From contig VYDI01000040.1 of NCBI GenBank assembly GCA_009843505.1, forward strand, positions 62,001 to 126,000: a stretch of DNA of 64,000 nt, written 5' to 3'. A model generated the notes under the pieces. It was not told the DNA's origin. It was given only the letters and a program-made list of their open reading frames with translations, and searched no databases. Below, in pieces: positions 22,669 through 31,141 of the stretch. This stretch comes from Holophagales bacterium. GTDB lineage: Bacteria; Acidobacteriota; Thermoanaerobaculia; Multivoradales; Multivoraceae. Within the stretch, counting starts at the first letter, position 1, and every line of letters starts with the position of its first letter. A program made the translations under genes and the position numbers.

Positions 22669-25209
22669 ATGTCGAACCTTGATCCAGGTGGAGGAGCGGT
22701 CGCGGCTTTCGTCGTCCTGCTCACCGTTGCATCCCAACCCGGTCTGGCCCAGCCGCCGCCGGACATCGGCGACAACTGGGCTCGCTCCGTCCCGACGGAC
22801 CAGGGTCTGGACCAGGGTGCCGTCCAGGACATCCTCGACCGTGTCGGCTCCCGCCCCGAGTTCCGGACCGTGCGCGGGATCGTCATCGTCCGCCACGGAA
22901 CCCTGGTCGCCGAGACCTACTTCGGCGGCTTCACGAACACGACGCTCAAGAACGTCCACTCCGTCAGCAAGAGCGTCACCTCGCTGGCGACCGGAATCGC
23001 GCTCGACCGCGGTCTCATCCCCTCCGTCGACGCCAGGCTGGCCGACCTGGTTCCGCACTACGCTCACCGCCTCTCGGAGGCGCCGAAGAACCGCCTGACG
23101 CTGCGTCACGCCCTGACGATGACCGCCGGCCTGGCATGGAACGACACCGACCAGGCGTTCTGGAACAACCCCGACAGCGTCGACTACGTGCTGACCCGAG
23201 ACGTCGTGGCACAGCCCGGCGCCGAGTTCTTCTACTCGAGCGGCCTCTCCCACGTGATCGCGGAAGCGAACAGCCGCGCGTCCGGGCAGACCCACCTCGC
23301 CTTCATCCGGAGGCACCTGTTCCGGCCGCTCGGCATCCACAGCGCAACCTGGGACCAGGACCTGAGCGGCCGCCACTGGGGCGGCACCGGCCTCCGCATC
23401 CGACCCCGCGACATGGCGAAGATCGGCCAGCTCGCCCTGCAGGAAGGCCTCTGGGAGGGTCGGCGCCTCGTCTCCCACGAGTGGATCGCGGAGTCCACAC
23501 GCAGCCAGACCGGCGGCATCGCCGGCGCGCCGAGCTACGGCTACCAGTGGTGGATCAGGCCACGAGGGCGCTACCTCGCCCACGGCTACAACGGCCAGTA
23601 CATCGGCGTCGATCCGGAGGCCGATGTCGTGATGACGATGATCACCCTCTCGGAGCGCTCGCCCCGGCCCCAGGAGACCTTCCGCAGCTACTTCGAGGAA
23701 CTGCAGAACCTGGCCCGGGCCGCGATCAGGCCGGAACGGCGGGGCCGGTTGACCGCCGCCGCCGCGGCCTCGACCGAGGGCAGCGGTCCGGGAGCGATCA
23801 CGATCGAGGTCAGGCGGGAGGGCGGCAGCGACGGAGCGGCGACTCTCGCCTACCGCGCCCGCAACGGCAGCGCCCGCGCCGGCCGCGACTTCCGCCGTAG
23901 CGAAGGCGAACTTCGCTGGGAGCACGGCGACGCATCGCCTCGCACCGTTCGGGTACCGCTGCTCCCGAACGTCACCAGTATCGAGCCGCGCGACCTCCGC
24001 TTCGAGTTCGAGGCGATGAGCGGCGGCATCGACGCTCCCCGGCGCATGAGAATCTGGATCGATCCGGGCGGCGAGCCCACGAACCCCGCCGGTTCGATCG
24101 AGTTCTCCGCTCCCGCCTTCGTCGGCCAGGAGGGCGGCCTGGCCACGGTGACGGTTGAGCGGCGGGGCGGCGCGGAAGGCGACGTCGCGGTCGACTACCG
24201 CACGGCGCCCCGTTCGGCCGAAGAAACGGACTACGCCGCCGTCTCCGGCCGGCTGACCTGGCGGCACGGCGAATCGGGCCCGCGCGATGTCACGGTGCCC
24301 CTCATGGTGGACGGCGAGGTCGAGCGAAGTGAGCTCTTCGACTTCACCTTGAGCGACGTCGGCGGCGGCGCCGACCTGCCGGAGGCCCGCGCCGTGGGCG
24401 TCATCCAGGACATGACCGCAGCCGCGGGCTGCGCGGAGAACGACGGCGCGCTCTGTCTCGCCGGAGGTCGCTTCCGGGTCGAAGTCGAGTGGGAGTCCCA
24501 GCACAACGGCGAGCGCGGCACAGGCTCCCTGAGGCGGCTGAGCGACGAGAGCGGTATCGCCACCTTCTTCTCCCCCGACAACGTGGAACTCGTCGTGAAG
24601 ATCCTCGACGGCCGCGGCGTCAACGAACACCGCTGGGTGTTCTATGGCGCCCTTTCAGACGTCGAGTACTGGCTGACCGTGACCGACACGCTGCAGAACC
24701 GGGTCGTCGTCTACCGAAACCCTCCCGGCGAGGTGTGCGGCCGAGGCGACACGATGGCCTTTGCCGAACCCGCGGGCGCGACCGGTGCAGCGCTGGCGGA
24801 CAGTGCCGCCCACATCCCGGCCCGATCAAGCGACACGCGCGGCGACTGCGCGCCTGGTGCGCTCTGTCTGCTCGACGGTCGGTTCGAGATCACGGCCGTC
24901 TGGACGAAGGCCGACGGCGAGACCGGCGCGGCCTCGCCCTTCCCGGGCACTGACGCCACGGGCTACATGTCCTTCTTTTCGCCCGGCAACATCGAACTCG
25001 CGGTGAAGGTGCTGGATGGCAGGGAGCACAACAACGCCTTCTGGCTCTTCGCCGCCGGCCTCACGGACATCGACTACCGGCTGACGGTGGCGGATAAGGT
25101 CACCGGCGCCTCGCGCACTTACACGAATCCGAGCCGCGCCTTCTGCGGACTCGCCGACACGTCCGCGTTTCCGCGGAGCGGAACAGACCGGGCGACAGGG
25201 CCCCAGTAG
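22669..25209 (+). CDS. Exported beta-lactamase-fold serine hydrolase with Calx-beta and repeated C-terminal domains
   Basis: An 846-residue secreted protein. Signal peptide 1-28 (AFVVLLTVASQPGLAQ). Residues about 45-350 are a class C beta-lactamase/esterase fold: S98-x-x-K101 in HSVSKSVTS, a Tyr-Ser-Ser in FFYSSGLSH and a late HGYNGQ. Residues about 370-460 and 475-580 resemble Calx-beta modules (AGRDFRRSEGELRW, EETDYAAVSGRLTWRHGE). Two further copies of a cysteine-framed domain follow at about 590-705 and 720-840: LCLAGGRFRVEVEW, FFSPDNVELVVKILDGRG, VFYGALSDVEYWLTVTDT, with cysteines at both ends. The same domain ends the protein at 26111-30733. The catalytic part may act on peptides or esters; adhesion or matrix binding is inferred for the rest. 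No good ribosome site is seen. Confidence 0.87.
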   Translation: MSNLDPGGGAVAAFVVLLTVASQPGLAQPPPDIGDNWARSVPTDQGLDQGAVQDILDRVGSRPEFRTVRGIVIVRHGTLVAETYFGGFTNTTLKNVHSVSKSVTSLATGIALDRGLIPSVDARLADLVPHYAHRLSEAPKNRLTLRHALTMTAGLAWNDTDQAFWNNPDSVDYVLTRDVVAQPGAEFFYSSGLSHVIAEANSRASGQTHLAFIRRHLFRPLGIHSATWDQDLSGRHWGGTGLRIRPRDMAKIGQLALQEGLWEGRRLVSHEWIAESTRSQTGGIAGAPSYGYQWWIRPRGRYLAHGYNGQYIGVDPEADVVMTMITLSERSPRPQETFRSYFEELQNLARAAIRPERRGRLTAAAAASTEGSGPGAITIEVRREGGSDGAATLAYRARNGSARAGRDFRRSEGELRWEHGDASPRTVRVPLLPNVTSIEPRDLRFEFEAMSGGIDAPRRMRIWIDPGGEPTNPAGSIEFSAPAFVGQEGGLATVTVERRGGAEGDVAVDYRTAPRSAEETDYAAVSGRLTWRHGESGPRDVTVPLMVDGEVERSELFDFTLSDVGGGADLPEARAVGVIQDMTAAAGCAENDGALCLAGGRFRVEVEWESQHNGERGTGSLRRLSDESGIATFFSPDNVELVVKILDGRGVNEHRWVFYGALSDVEYWLTVTDTLQNRVVVYRNPPGEVCGRGDTMAFAEPAGATGAALADSAAHIPARSSDTRGDCAPGALCLLDGRFEITAVWTKADGETGAASPFPGTDATGYMSFFSPGNIELAVKVLDGREHNNAFWLFAAGLTDIDYRLTVADKVTGASRTYTNPSRAFCGLADTSAFPRSGTDRATGPQ

Positions 25210-25221
25210 GGTTTGCGCCGC

Positions 25222-26082
25222 ATGAATCGAGCACGCCGATGCGCCCTTGCCGTGCGCCTGCTCGCCGCCCTGGCAACGGTGACCTCACTCACGCTGCCCG
25301 CCGCGGCCCAGGTCAACACGGAGAGCATGCGCGTCGGCGCCGAGGCGCCGGGGTGGGCCAGCACGATCGACCTCAGCTCCTCCCTCCAGCGAGGCAACAC
25401 GGAGCGCGACATTCTCGGCGCCGGCGCTCGCGTCCAGTACGCCTGGATGCACCCCAACGGGGTATCCGACCGGGCCCAGGAATCGACGGACGGCGAGGAC
25501 GCCCCGAAACGTCCCACCAACGTCATCTTCCTGATGTCGAACTACTCCTTCACCCGGCTGAACGAGAGCCGTTTCGTCAACAACGCGCTGAGCCACCTGC
25601 GGTTCATCCGCGAACACAGTGGCCGGTTCTCGTACGAGGTGTTCGGCCAGCACCAGTTCAACGAGTTCACCCGGCTCGAACAGCGGCTCCTGTTCGGCGG
25701 CGGGGGCCGTTTCCAGGTGCTGGAGTCGCCCCGCGCCGAGGTCTTCCTCGGCACCGGCTACATGCTCGAGCGGGAGACCCTGGATCTGCCTGCGGAACTC
25801 GCCGACGCGCGACGCAGCGAACACCACCGCTCCACCAACTACCTGACCGTCCGCTACAACAGCAGGGACGAACGCCTCCGCCTGGTCGAGACCCTCTACC
25901 TCCAGACCCGGTTCGACCGTGTCGAGGACTACCGCGTACTCTCCGAGACCTCGTTCGAGATCCAGCTTCTTCGCGGCCTCGCCCTGGCGATCAACCTGAA
26001 CGTCGCCCACGACAGCGAGCCGCCCATCGGCGTCAAGGAGACGGACGTGGTGCTGTCGAACTCGCTCAGGTACTCGTTCTAG
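25222..26082 (+). CDS. DUF481-family outer-membrane beta-barrel protein
   Basis: A 286-residue protein with a signal peptide (RLLAALATVTSLTLPAAAQ) and alternating hydrophobic strands through to a terminal phenylalanine (LSNSLRYSF), the usual outer-membrane insertion signal. WASTIDLSSSLQRGNTERDI is the N-terminal motif of DUF481 salt-induced outer-membrane proteins (sequence of the form GNT-x-x at the first strand). Function of the family is unknown. ATG 25222 is preferred to a TTG at 25213. It lies 12 bases after the serine hydrolase on the same strand and is probably co-transcribed; it ends 28 bases from the convergent large mosaic protein. Confidence 0.85.
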   Translation: MNRARRCALAVRLLAALATVTSLTLPAAAQVNTESMRVGAEAPGWASTIDLSSSLQRGNTERDILGAGARVQYAWMHPNGVSDRAQESTDGEDAPKRPTNVIFLMSNYSFTRLNESRFVNNALSHLRFIREHSGRFSYEVFGQHQFNEFTRLEQRLLFGGGGRFQVLESPRAEVFLGTGYMLERETLDLPAELADARRSEHHRSTNYLTVRYNSRDERLRLVETLYLQTRFDRVEDYRVLSETSFEIQLLRGLALAINLNVAHDSEPPIGVKETDVVLSNSLRYSF

Positions 26083-26110
26083 GGATCCGACCGAGCTGCC
26101 GGCCGGCCCT

Positions 26111-29100
26111 TCATCGAGTCGACTCGCGCCGGGGCCGGCAGCTTCCGGGGAACGCATTCGCGTCCGTGATCGCCGGCGCCGGCATGCCCGGATCGTTCCG
26201 GTACTCCCTGACCGCGCCCGTTGCCGTGTCGGTCACCTCGATCACGTACCCCAGGTTCGTCGTGGAGGCCGCGAACACCCACACGGCGCCGTTCATCGTG
26301 CACCCGTCGAGGACCTTGACGAGGACTTCCCAGTTCTCGCGATCGAAGAACCAGAAGAGGCCCGAATCGTTCGTCCCCTGCCGGACGACAGCCCCCGTTC
26401 CGGTCCGGCCATCCCCGCTTCGCCAACTCGTGCGTACCCGGTAGCGCGAGTCCCGGAGGCAGAGCGTCTCGCCGTCGGCCTTGCAGTTCCCGGCCGGTGC
26501 AAGGGCCTCGACCAGAAAGACTCGGGAGTCCGTCGATTCGGTCGGTCCGTCGCTGACGCGCAGCGTCACCACGTAGAAGCCGGGCTCGACCCAGGCGTGG
26601 TCCAGCGTGGAGCGCCGCGAGGTGCGGCCGTCGCCCAACTCCCAGAGCCGGGACCGGACTGCGCCTGAACTCGCATCCTCGAACCTCACCTGTTCACCGG
26701 TCAAGACCCTGCACAGGCCCTCCGTGCACGAAGCGCTGAGCTTGATCCGGGCGGACGGCGGCGCTCCGTATCCGCCCGGGTCCGGGCCGTCTTCGCCGTC
26801 CTCCGGCGCCGAACCGCCGCCGCCCGAACCGCCGCCACCACCCGAACCGCCGCCGCTCGAGCCGCCGGCGCCGCCGTCATTATCGATGATCGCAAGCGTC
26901 GCTTCCCCGGCTCCGGTGACCCCTGACGAAACCTGCCCGAAGCTCACGACGACGGCCTCCTCATCGTCGTTCACGCTGTCGTCCGTTGCCGTGAACAGGA
27001 ACTCGGCCTTCATCAGTCCGGCGGCGAACACGACCTCGCCGGGTATCCCGGAGTAGTCCTGCGCCGTCGTCCCACCCCGGTGGGCGCGGTTCAGGGAAAC
27101 ACTCACCTCCCGTTCGGGGTCGCGGTCGAGCTGGACGACAACGACAGCGGCGGCGCCCTCGGCCACTTCGTAGTTCGACGAGGCGAACGAAACGCCCACT
27201 TCGGGATCGTCATCATCGAGGATCGTGCCGACGGCATCCAGTGTCGACCCTCCTCCGGCCAGCGCCGCATTCCGCGGATTTCGAAGCGTCAGCCGGAACG
27301 TCTCCCGCTCCTCTTCGTCCTCGGCGTCATCGAGCAGGTTGATGTCGACGTGCTGGGCGCTCGTGGTTCCCGCCCGAAACGTCAGCGTGCCGGTCACGGC
27401 CTCATAGTCGGAACCGGAGGTGGCGCCACTCACGCCCGCTCCGTCCGAAGTCGCGTACTCGACCGTCACGTCGTCGCTGCTCGCGGTACTGAGCGTCACC
27501 CGGAAGGTGAGCACACCCGCCTGCTCGCCGGCCTCCGCGGCGTCGACCGCGAGCGTCGGCGTGTCGGTCTCCACGATGGTCACGACCACCTCCGGCCCCG
27601 GGACCGACCCGTAGTCGGCGCCGGCCACGTGATGCCGAACTGTCACCGGCGGGTCCGCCAACGCGTCCGCGTCGTCCAGGGCTTCGACCGTCACGGTGCG
27701 AGACCGGCTCCAGGTGCCGGCGGTGAAGGTCAGCGCCGGCGGACTCACGGCAACGTCGACATTCCCCGCGACGGACGGCGTCACGCTGACCGATCCCGTC
27801 GGCGCCGATTCCAGGACGATCGTGTAGCTCCCGGTGCCGCCCTCCCGCACGGTCAGCGCCGCGCGCGAGGCGGTGACCGCGCGGGCGGCGGCCACGACGG
27901 CGTTGAAGAGCCGCGAGATCTCCGTGTTGGAACCGGTCACGTCGGTCGCCGTGACGGTCACTACCGCCGTCCCCGCCGACACCGGACGCAACGTCACGCG
28001 GGAGCCCGAGACCGTCGTCCTGACGATCGCCGGCGATCCCGAGGACGCGCCGTAGGTCAACGAGTCCCCGTCCGGATCCTCGAACGCTCCGGACACCTCG
28101 ACCACCACGTTGCCGTCGCCTACCCGGAGTTCCCGGTCCGCCAGTGAACCGGCCGCTTCGGGAGCCCGGTTCGGCAGGGTGGTTCCCGACCCCGTCCCCG
28201 ACCACGGGCCGCCGCCGGCCCCGTTGACGGCCCGCACCTGGAGGTCGTAGCCGGTGTCGTCGGTCAGGCCGGACAGGCTGTACTCCAGGGCACCCGAGGA
28301 CCAGATGCCTGTCCGTACCGTCCAGTTGGCGTCGGCCTTGTCGACGTTCTCGCTCGGGATGTAGCGCAGGTCGTAGGACGTGATCGCGGTGGCGCCCGTG
28401 TCGGCGGGCTCGGTCCAGCTCACGGTCAGCGCCCCGCGGGCGGCGGTGACGGCCCCCAGGACCGGTTCGGTCGGTTTCGACCGGGGGACATCGGCTCGCA
28501 CGGTTCCCGACTCGGGCCCCGCCGCCTTCCCGTTCAGGGCCGCCACGCTGTAGAAGTACGTGCCGCCTTCCACCACGGCCGTGTCGACATGGCTGGTTGC
28601 CGTCGCCCCGGTGTCGGCCACGAGCACGTCGAGCGAGTCTTCCAGAGCGCCGCGACGAATCCTGTAGCCGGTGGCGGCCGTGGCGCCGCCGGGCGCATCC
28701 CACCGCAGGGTCACGCTCGCGGGCTGTGCGTCGACCGTCAGATTCGCTACCGCCTCCGGAAACGCCACCACCGTCGTCTCCACCTTCTGCGACGCCGGGC
28801 TCTCGTAGTAGCCGTCGTAGATCGTCCTGACCACATAGCTGTAGTCCCCGAGAGGCGGGCTGGCTTCCGACCAGGTCGTTGCCGTCGAGCCCGTGTCCGA
28901 GACATGAACGACGGGGGTACCACCGCCCGACCCGCGCAGGATGCGGTAGCCGGTCACGGACGAGACATCGTAGGTCGGAGCGGACCAGTTCAGAACCGCG
29001 TTACCCGCCTCCTGCGAGACGGTCAGGCCTTCCGGTGCGCTGTTGCCGAGAGCTCGGCAGACCCGGCCCTTCATGACGGAGGTGTGGCCATCTCCGAAGA

Positions 29101-30733
29101 TCGCGCTGATGACCCCGCCGGGGCCGAACCGCTCGCTCTGCCTCGCCCGCGCCTCCAGTGCCGCCTCGCCGCCCCGGCCGAAGTGCAGACGGAGCTTCTG
29201 GATGAGCTCGTCCTCCGCGGTCGCGGATCCGCTCGCGTAGTGAAGCATCGCCTTCTTCATCGAGGCATCAATCCCCGAGTCCACCGTCGAACCATTTGTC
29301 GTGCCGCGGTAGAGGCGCCGGACGATCGGTTCCGCCTTCCATAGCTCCGTGATGATCAGGAGCTCCAACGCGTCGGCGAGGTTTCCGTGTTGGTGGTAGA
29401 GGTAGCTTCGGCGCAGCACGTCGGAGATCGTTCCGAACACGTGACTGACAACACCGCTGACGATCACTCCGTCCCTGGTGACGATGTCGGTGTCTGTCCG
29501 CACGACCAGGTTGTGTTCCTCCTGGTCGAACCACTTGTGCAGCCTCCCGCCGTTGCAGAGCTGCTCCCGGGCCCATGACCGGAAGTCCTGGTCTTCGCTC
29601 TTGAGGATGCGAAGGAGTACTTCAGCGTGCCTGAAGGACCACACGGCACCCGCTTCCTCGACCCCGGCCACGACGAGCTCGCCGTGAGGCGCCATCAGGT
29701 AACGGACCGCCTCTTCGTTCAACCGAAAGTTCTCCGAAGAGACCTCCAGAGGCGTTATCCGGGCATCTGTCGACGACAGGAAGGTCTCCATGTTCCGGGC
29801 CCTGGGAAGGATGTAGTCGTACTCGCTTCCCTCCCACTCCGCGTAGATGCCCCAGATCGGTCTCTTGAGCGAACCGTGGCAGGTCTGGCAGGACGTCGGT
29901 TCACTGATCGACGGCTCCGAGCCGGAGAAGTCGATGATGCCGGCCGTCCAGTCTGTGTCGTCAGGGCGCAGGAACTCGACGGCGTCGCGGAAGTTCGACG
30001 GAGCGTCCGGGTCGGTGTTCCAGGCGAAGATGATCTGGCCGTGCGCGCCCCACGACACGATCCGCGGGTGCTCCACGGACACGTGGTCCCTGGCCAACGC
30101 CTTCGACTGGTACATGATCGCGAAGCGCTCCTGGTACAACTCGGGCAAGGCGGCCACGAACTCCTCCGGACTGGTGACGTCGTGCCGATCGAGGAAACGC
30201 TGAATACGCGGATACGAGCCTGAGTTGTCCGGCGCGGAACCGTCCGCCCCCGTCCCGTCAAACCAGGAGAACTCGTCGAACATGCCGTCCGGCAACGACG
30301 TCAGTTCGTTGTCGTGGAGAGTCAACTCCTCCAGCATGAACAGTTGTTCGAAGGTGTCCGCGTCCAGGCTAGCCAGCTCGTTCCCGTCGAGGAGCAGGGT
30401 CTCCAGCAGGTACAGCTCGTCGAAGATCCCGGAAGGCAGCGAAGCAAGGAGGTTGCCGGAAAGATCCAGACTCTCGAGCCGAACCAGCCCGTCGAAGTCG
30501 CCGGCTGCCAGGCTCGCGATGTTCCCGTCCGACAGGTCGAGGGTCGTGACGTCGCGCAGGTTTCGGTCGGCAACGTCGCCGCACGCCGCGACGCCGCTCG
30601 CCGCGACGATCGCGTCTCGCACCTTCGCCGTTCGATCGCAAACATTCGCGTGGACCGAACCGGCTGCCAGGAACAGCGCCGCCGGGACCACCGGGAAGAG
30701 GCATCCTCTCAACCGGGATCTTCGGAGCGTCAT
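26111..30733 (-). CDS. Giant secreted mosaic protein: LRR, CxxCH domain, FN3, Calx-beta, PKD
   Basis: A 1540-residue exported protein. Signal peptide 1-29. Residues about 58-152 hold leucine-rich repeats (LDLSGNLLASLPSGIFDELY). Residues about 175-545 are a domain I do not recognise that carries one heme-binding-like motif, CQTCH at 282-286, followed by GSLKRPIWGIYAEWEG. About 590-870 are three fibronectin type III domains. About 875-960 is a cadherin/Ig-like module (DPDGDSLTY). About 965-1290 are three Calx-beta-like modules with acidic DDDD ends. A Gly/Ser linker (about 1295-1320) leads to a PKD domain (about 1335-1415) and the cysteine-framed domain shared with the protein at 22669. SD-like AGAGG touches the ATG. 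It looks like a surface protein; its role is unknown. Confidence 0.87.
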   Translation of the reverse strand: MTLRRSRLRGCLFPVVPAALFLAAGSVHANVCDRTAKVRDAIVAASGVAACGDVADRNLRDVTTLDLSDGNIASLAAGDFDGLVRLESLDLSGNLLASLPSGIFDELYLLETLLLDGNELASLDADTFEQLFMLEELTLHDNELTSLPDGMFDEFSWFDGTGADGSAPDNSGSYPRIQRFLDRHDVTSPEEFVAALPELYQERFAIMYQSKALARDHVSVEHPRIVSWGAHGQIIFAWNTDPDAPSNFRDAVEFLRPDDTDWTAGIIDFSGSEPSISEPTSCQTCHGSLKRPIWGIYAEWEGSEYDYILPRARNMETFLSSTDARITPLEVSSENFRLNEEAVRYLMAPHGELVVAGVEEAGAVWSFRHAEVLLRILKSEDQDFRSWAREQLCNGGRLHKWFDQEEHNLVVRTDTDIVTRDGVIVSGVVSHVFGTISDVLRRSYLYHQHGNLADALELLIITELWKAEPIVRRLYRGTTNGSTVDSGIDASMKKAMLHYASGSATAEDELIQKLRLHFGRGGEAALEARARQSERFGPGGVISAIFGDGHTSVMKGRVCRALGNSAPEGLTVSQEAGNAVLNWSAPTYDVSSVTGYRILRGSGGGTPVVHVSDTGSTATTWSEASPPLGDYSYVVRTIYDGYYESPASQKVETTVVAFPEAVANLTVDAQPASVTLRWDAPGGATAATGYRIRRGALEDSLDVLVADTGATATSHVDTAVVEGGTYFYSVAALNGKAAGPESGTVRADVPRSKPTEPVLGAVTAARGALTVSWTEPADTGATAITSYDLRYIPSENVDKADANWTVRTGIWSSGALEYSLSGLTDDTGYDLQVRAVNGAGGGPWSGTGSGTTLPNRAPEAAGSLADRELRVGDGNVVVEVSGAFEDPDGDSLTYGASSGSPAIVRTTVSGSRVTLRPVSAGTAVVTVTATDVTGSNTEISRLFNAVVAAARAVTASRAALTVREGGTGSYTIVLESAPTGSVSVTPSVAGNVDVAVSPPALTFTAGTWSRSRTVTVEALDDADALADPPVTVRHHVAGADYGSVPGPEVVVTIVETDTPTLAVDAAEAGEQAGVLTFRVTLSTASSDDVTVEYATSDGAGVSGATSGSDYEAVTGTLTFRAGTTSAQHVDINLLDDAEDEEERETFRLTLRNPRNAALAGGGSTLDAVGTILDDDDPEVGVSFASSNYEVAEGAAAVVVVQLDRDPEREVSVSLNRAHRGGTTAQDYSGIPGEVVFAAGLMKAEFLFTATDDSVNDDEEAVVVSFGQVSSGVTGAGEATLAIIDNDGGAGGSSGGGSGGGGGSGGGGSAPEDGEDGPDPGGYGAPPSARIKLSASCTEGLCRVLTGEQVRFEDASSGAVRSRLWELGDGRTSRRSTLDHAWVEPGFYVVTLRVSDGPTESTDSRVFLVEALAPAGNCKADGETLCLRDSRYRVRTSWRSGDGRTGTGAVVRQGTNDSGLFWFFDRENWEVLVKVLDGCTMNGAVWVFAASTTNLGYVIEVTDTATGAVREYRNDPGMPAPAITDANAFPGSCRPRRESTR

Positions 30734-31023
30734 CCTCTCTTGCCTACGCGGCGAGGATACAGGCTCCTTGTCAGTTCTTGAGGATTGTCAACGGCTGGCC
30801 ATGTGGCGCCCGGAAGGCCCTTTTCGTACCAAATCTGTCACTCTGTTGTCTTCTGATATCGCAGTATTCTCTGTTCTTCCTGCATGCCATTCCAAGATTG
30901 GTATTCTTGTGAGAGATTCGCTGCCGTACGAGTTTCACTGCTACCAAGGGGAAGATGGTCGGGGCGGCGGTATTCGGGGCCCGCGCTGGACGAGACGCCG
31001 GCCAGTTCTCAGCCAGACGCAAA

Positions 31024-31047
31024 CGGCCGGTCCCGAAGGACCGGCCG
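31024..31047 (-). terminator. Strong hairpin, second of a tandem pair
   Basis: CGGCCGGTCC-CGAA-GGACCGGCCG: a 10-bp perfect stem with a four-base loop. On the minus strand it is followed by TTTGCG. It lies about 95 bases after the stop of the beta-propeller gene and is the likely rho-independent-type or protective 3' end. Confidence 0.65.
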
Positions 31048-31090
31048 TCGGACCCGGTTTGCGCGTCCTCGCGCCAAACCGCGAACCAGT

Positions 31091-31116
31091 CCCCGCGCCC
31101 GTCATCGGGCGCGGGG
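31091..31116 (-). terminator. Strong hairpin just after the beta-propeller gene
   Basis: CCCCGCGCCCG-TCAT-CGGGCGCGGGG: an 11-bp perfect stem with a four-base loop, 25 bases after the stop codon at 31142. No T-tract follows. Together with the hairpin at 31024-31047 it may end transcription or stabilise the 3' end of the message. Confidence 0.6.
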
Positions 31117-31141
31117 ATGGCACTGCGTCTGGCGGAGTCGC

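Larger units (their letters stand above)
30734..31141. other. Gene-free, partly AT-rich leader and terminator region
   Basis: This 408-base stretch separates two same-strand genes. Its part nearest the mosaic gene (about 30795-30950) is far richer in A and T than the rest of the window and should hold that gene's promoter. A consensus-like TTGACA lies on the minus strand at 30791-30786, but no convincing -10 box at the right distance was found. The left-over part (31024-31116) holds two strong hairpins described separately. No reading frame here looks coding. Confidence 0.6.

Noticed and set aside
20929..24630. A 1233-codon open frame on the minus strand
   Set aside because: The part before 22566 is antisense to the serine hydrolase gene; the real gene starts at the lipoprotein signal at 22566.
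26780..26880. Low-complexity repeat or CRISPR-like array
   Set aside because: The repeated CCGCC units encode the Gly/Ser-rich linker of the mosaic protein; there are no spaced identical repeats.
30734..31141. A small coding gene in the AT-rich gap
   Set aside because: Frames here are long only because they run into the antisense of neighbours; codon use and composition are not coding-like.
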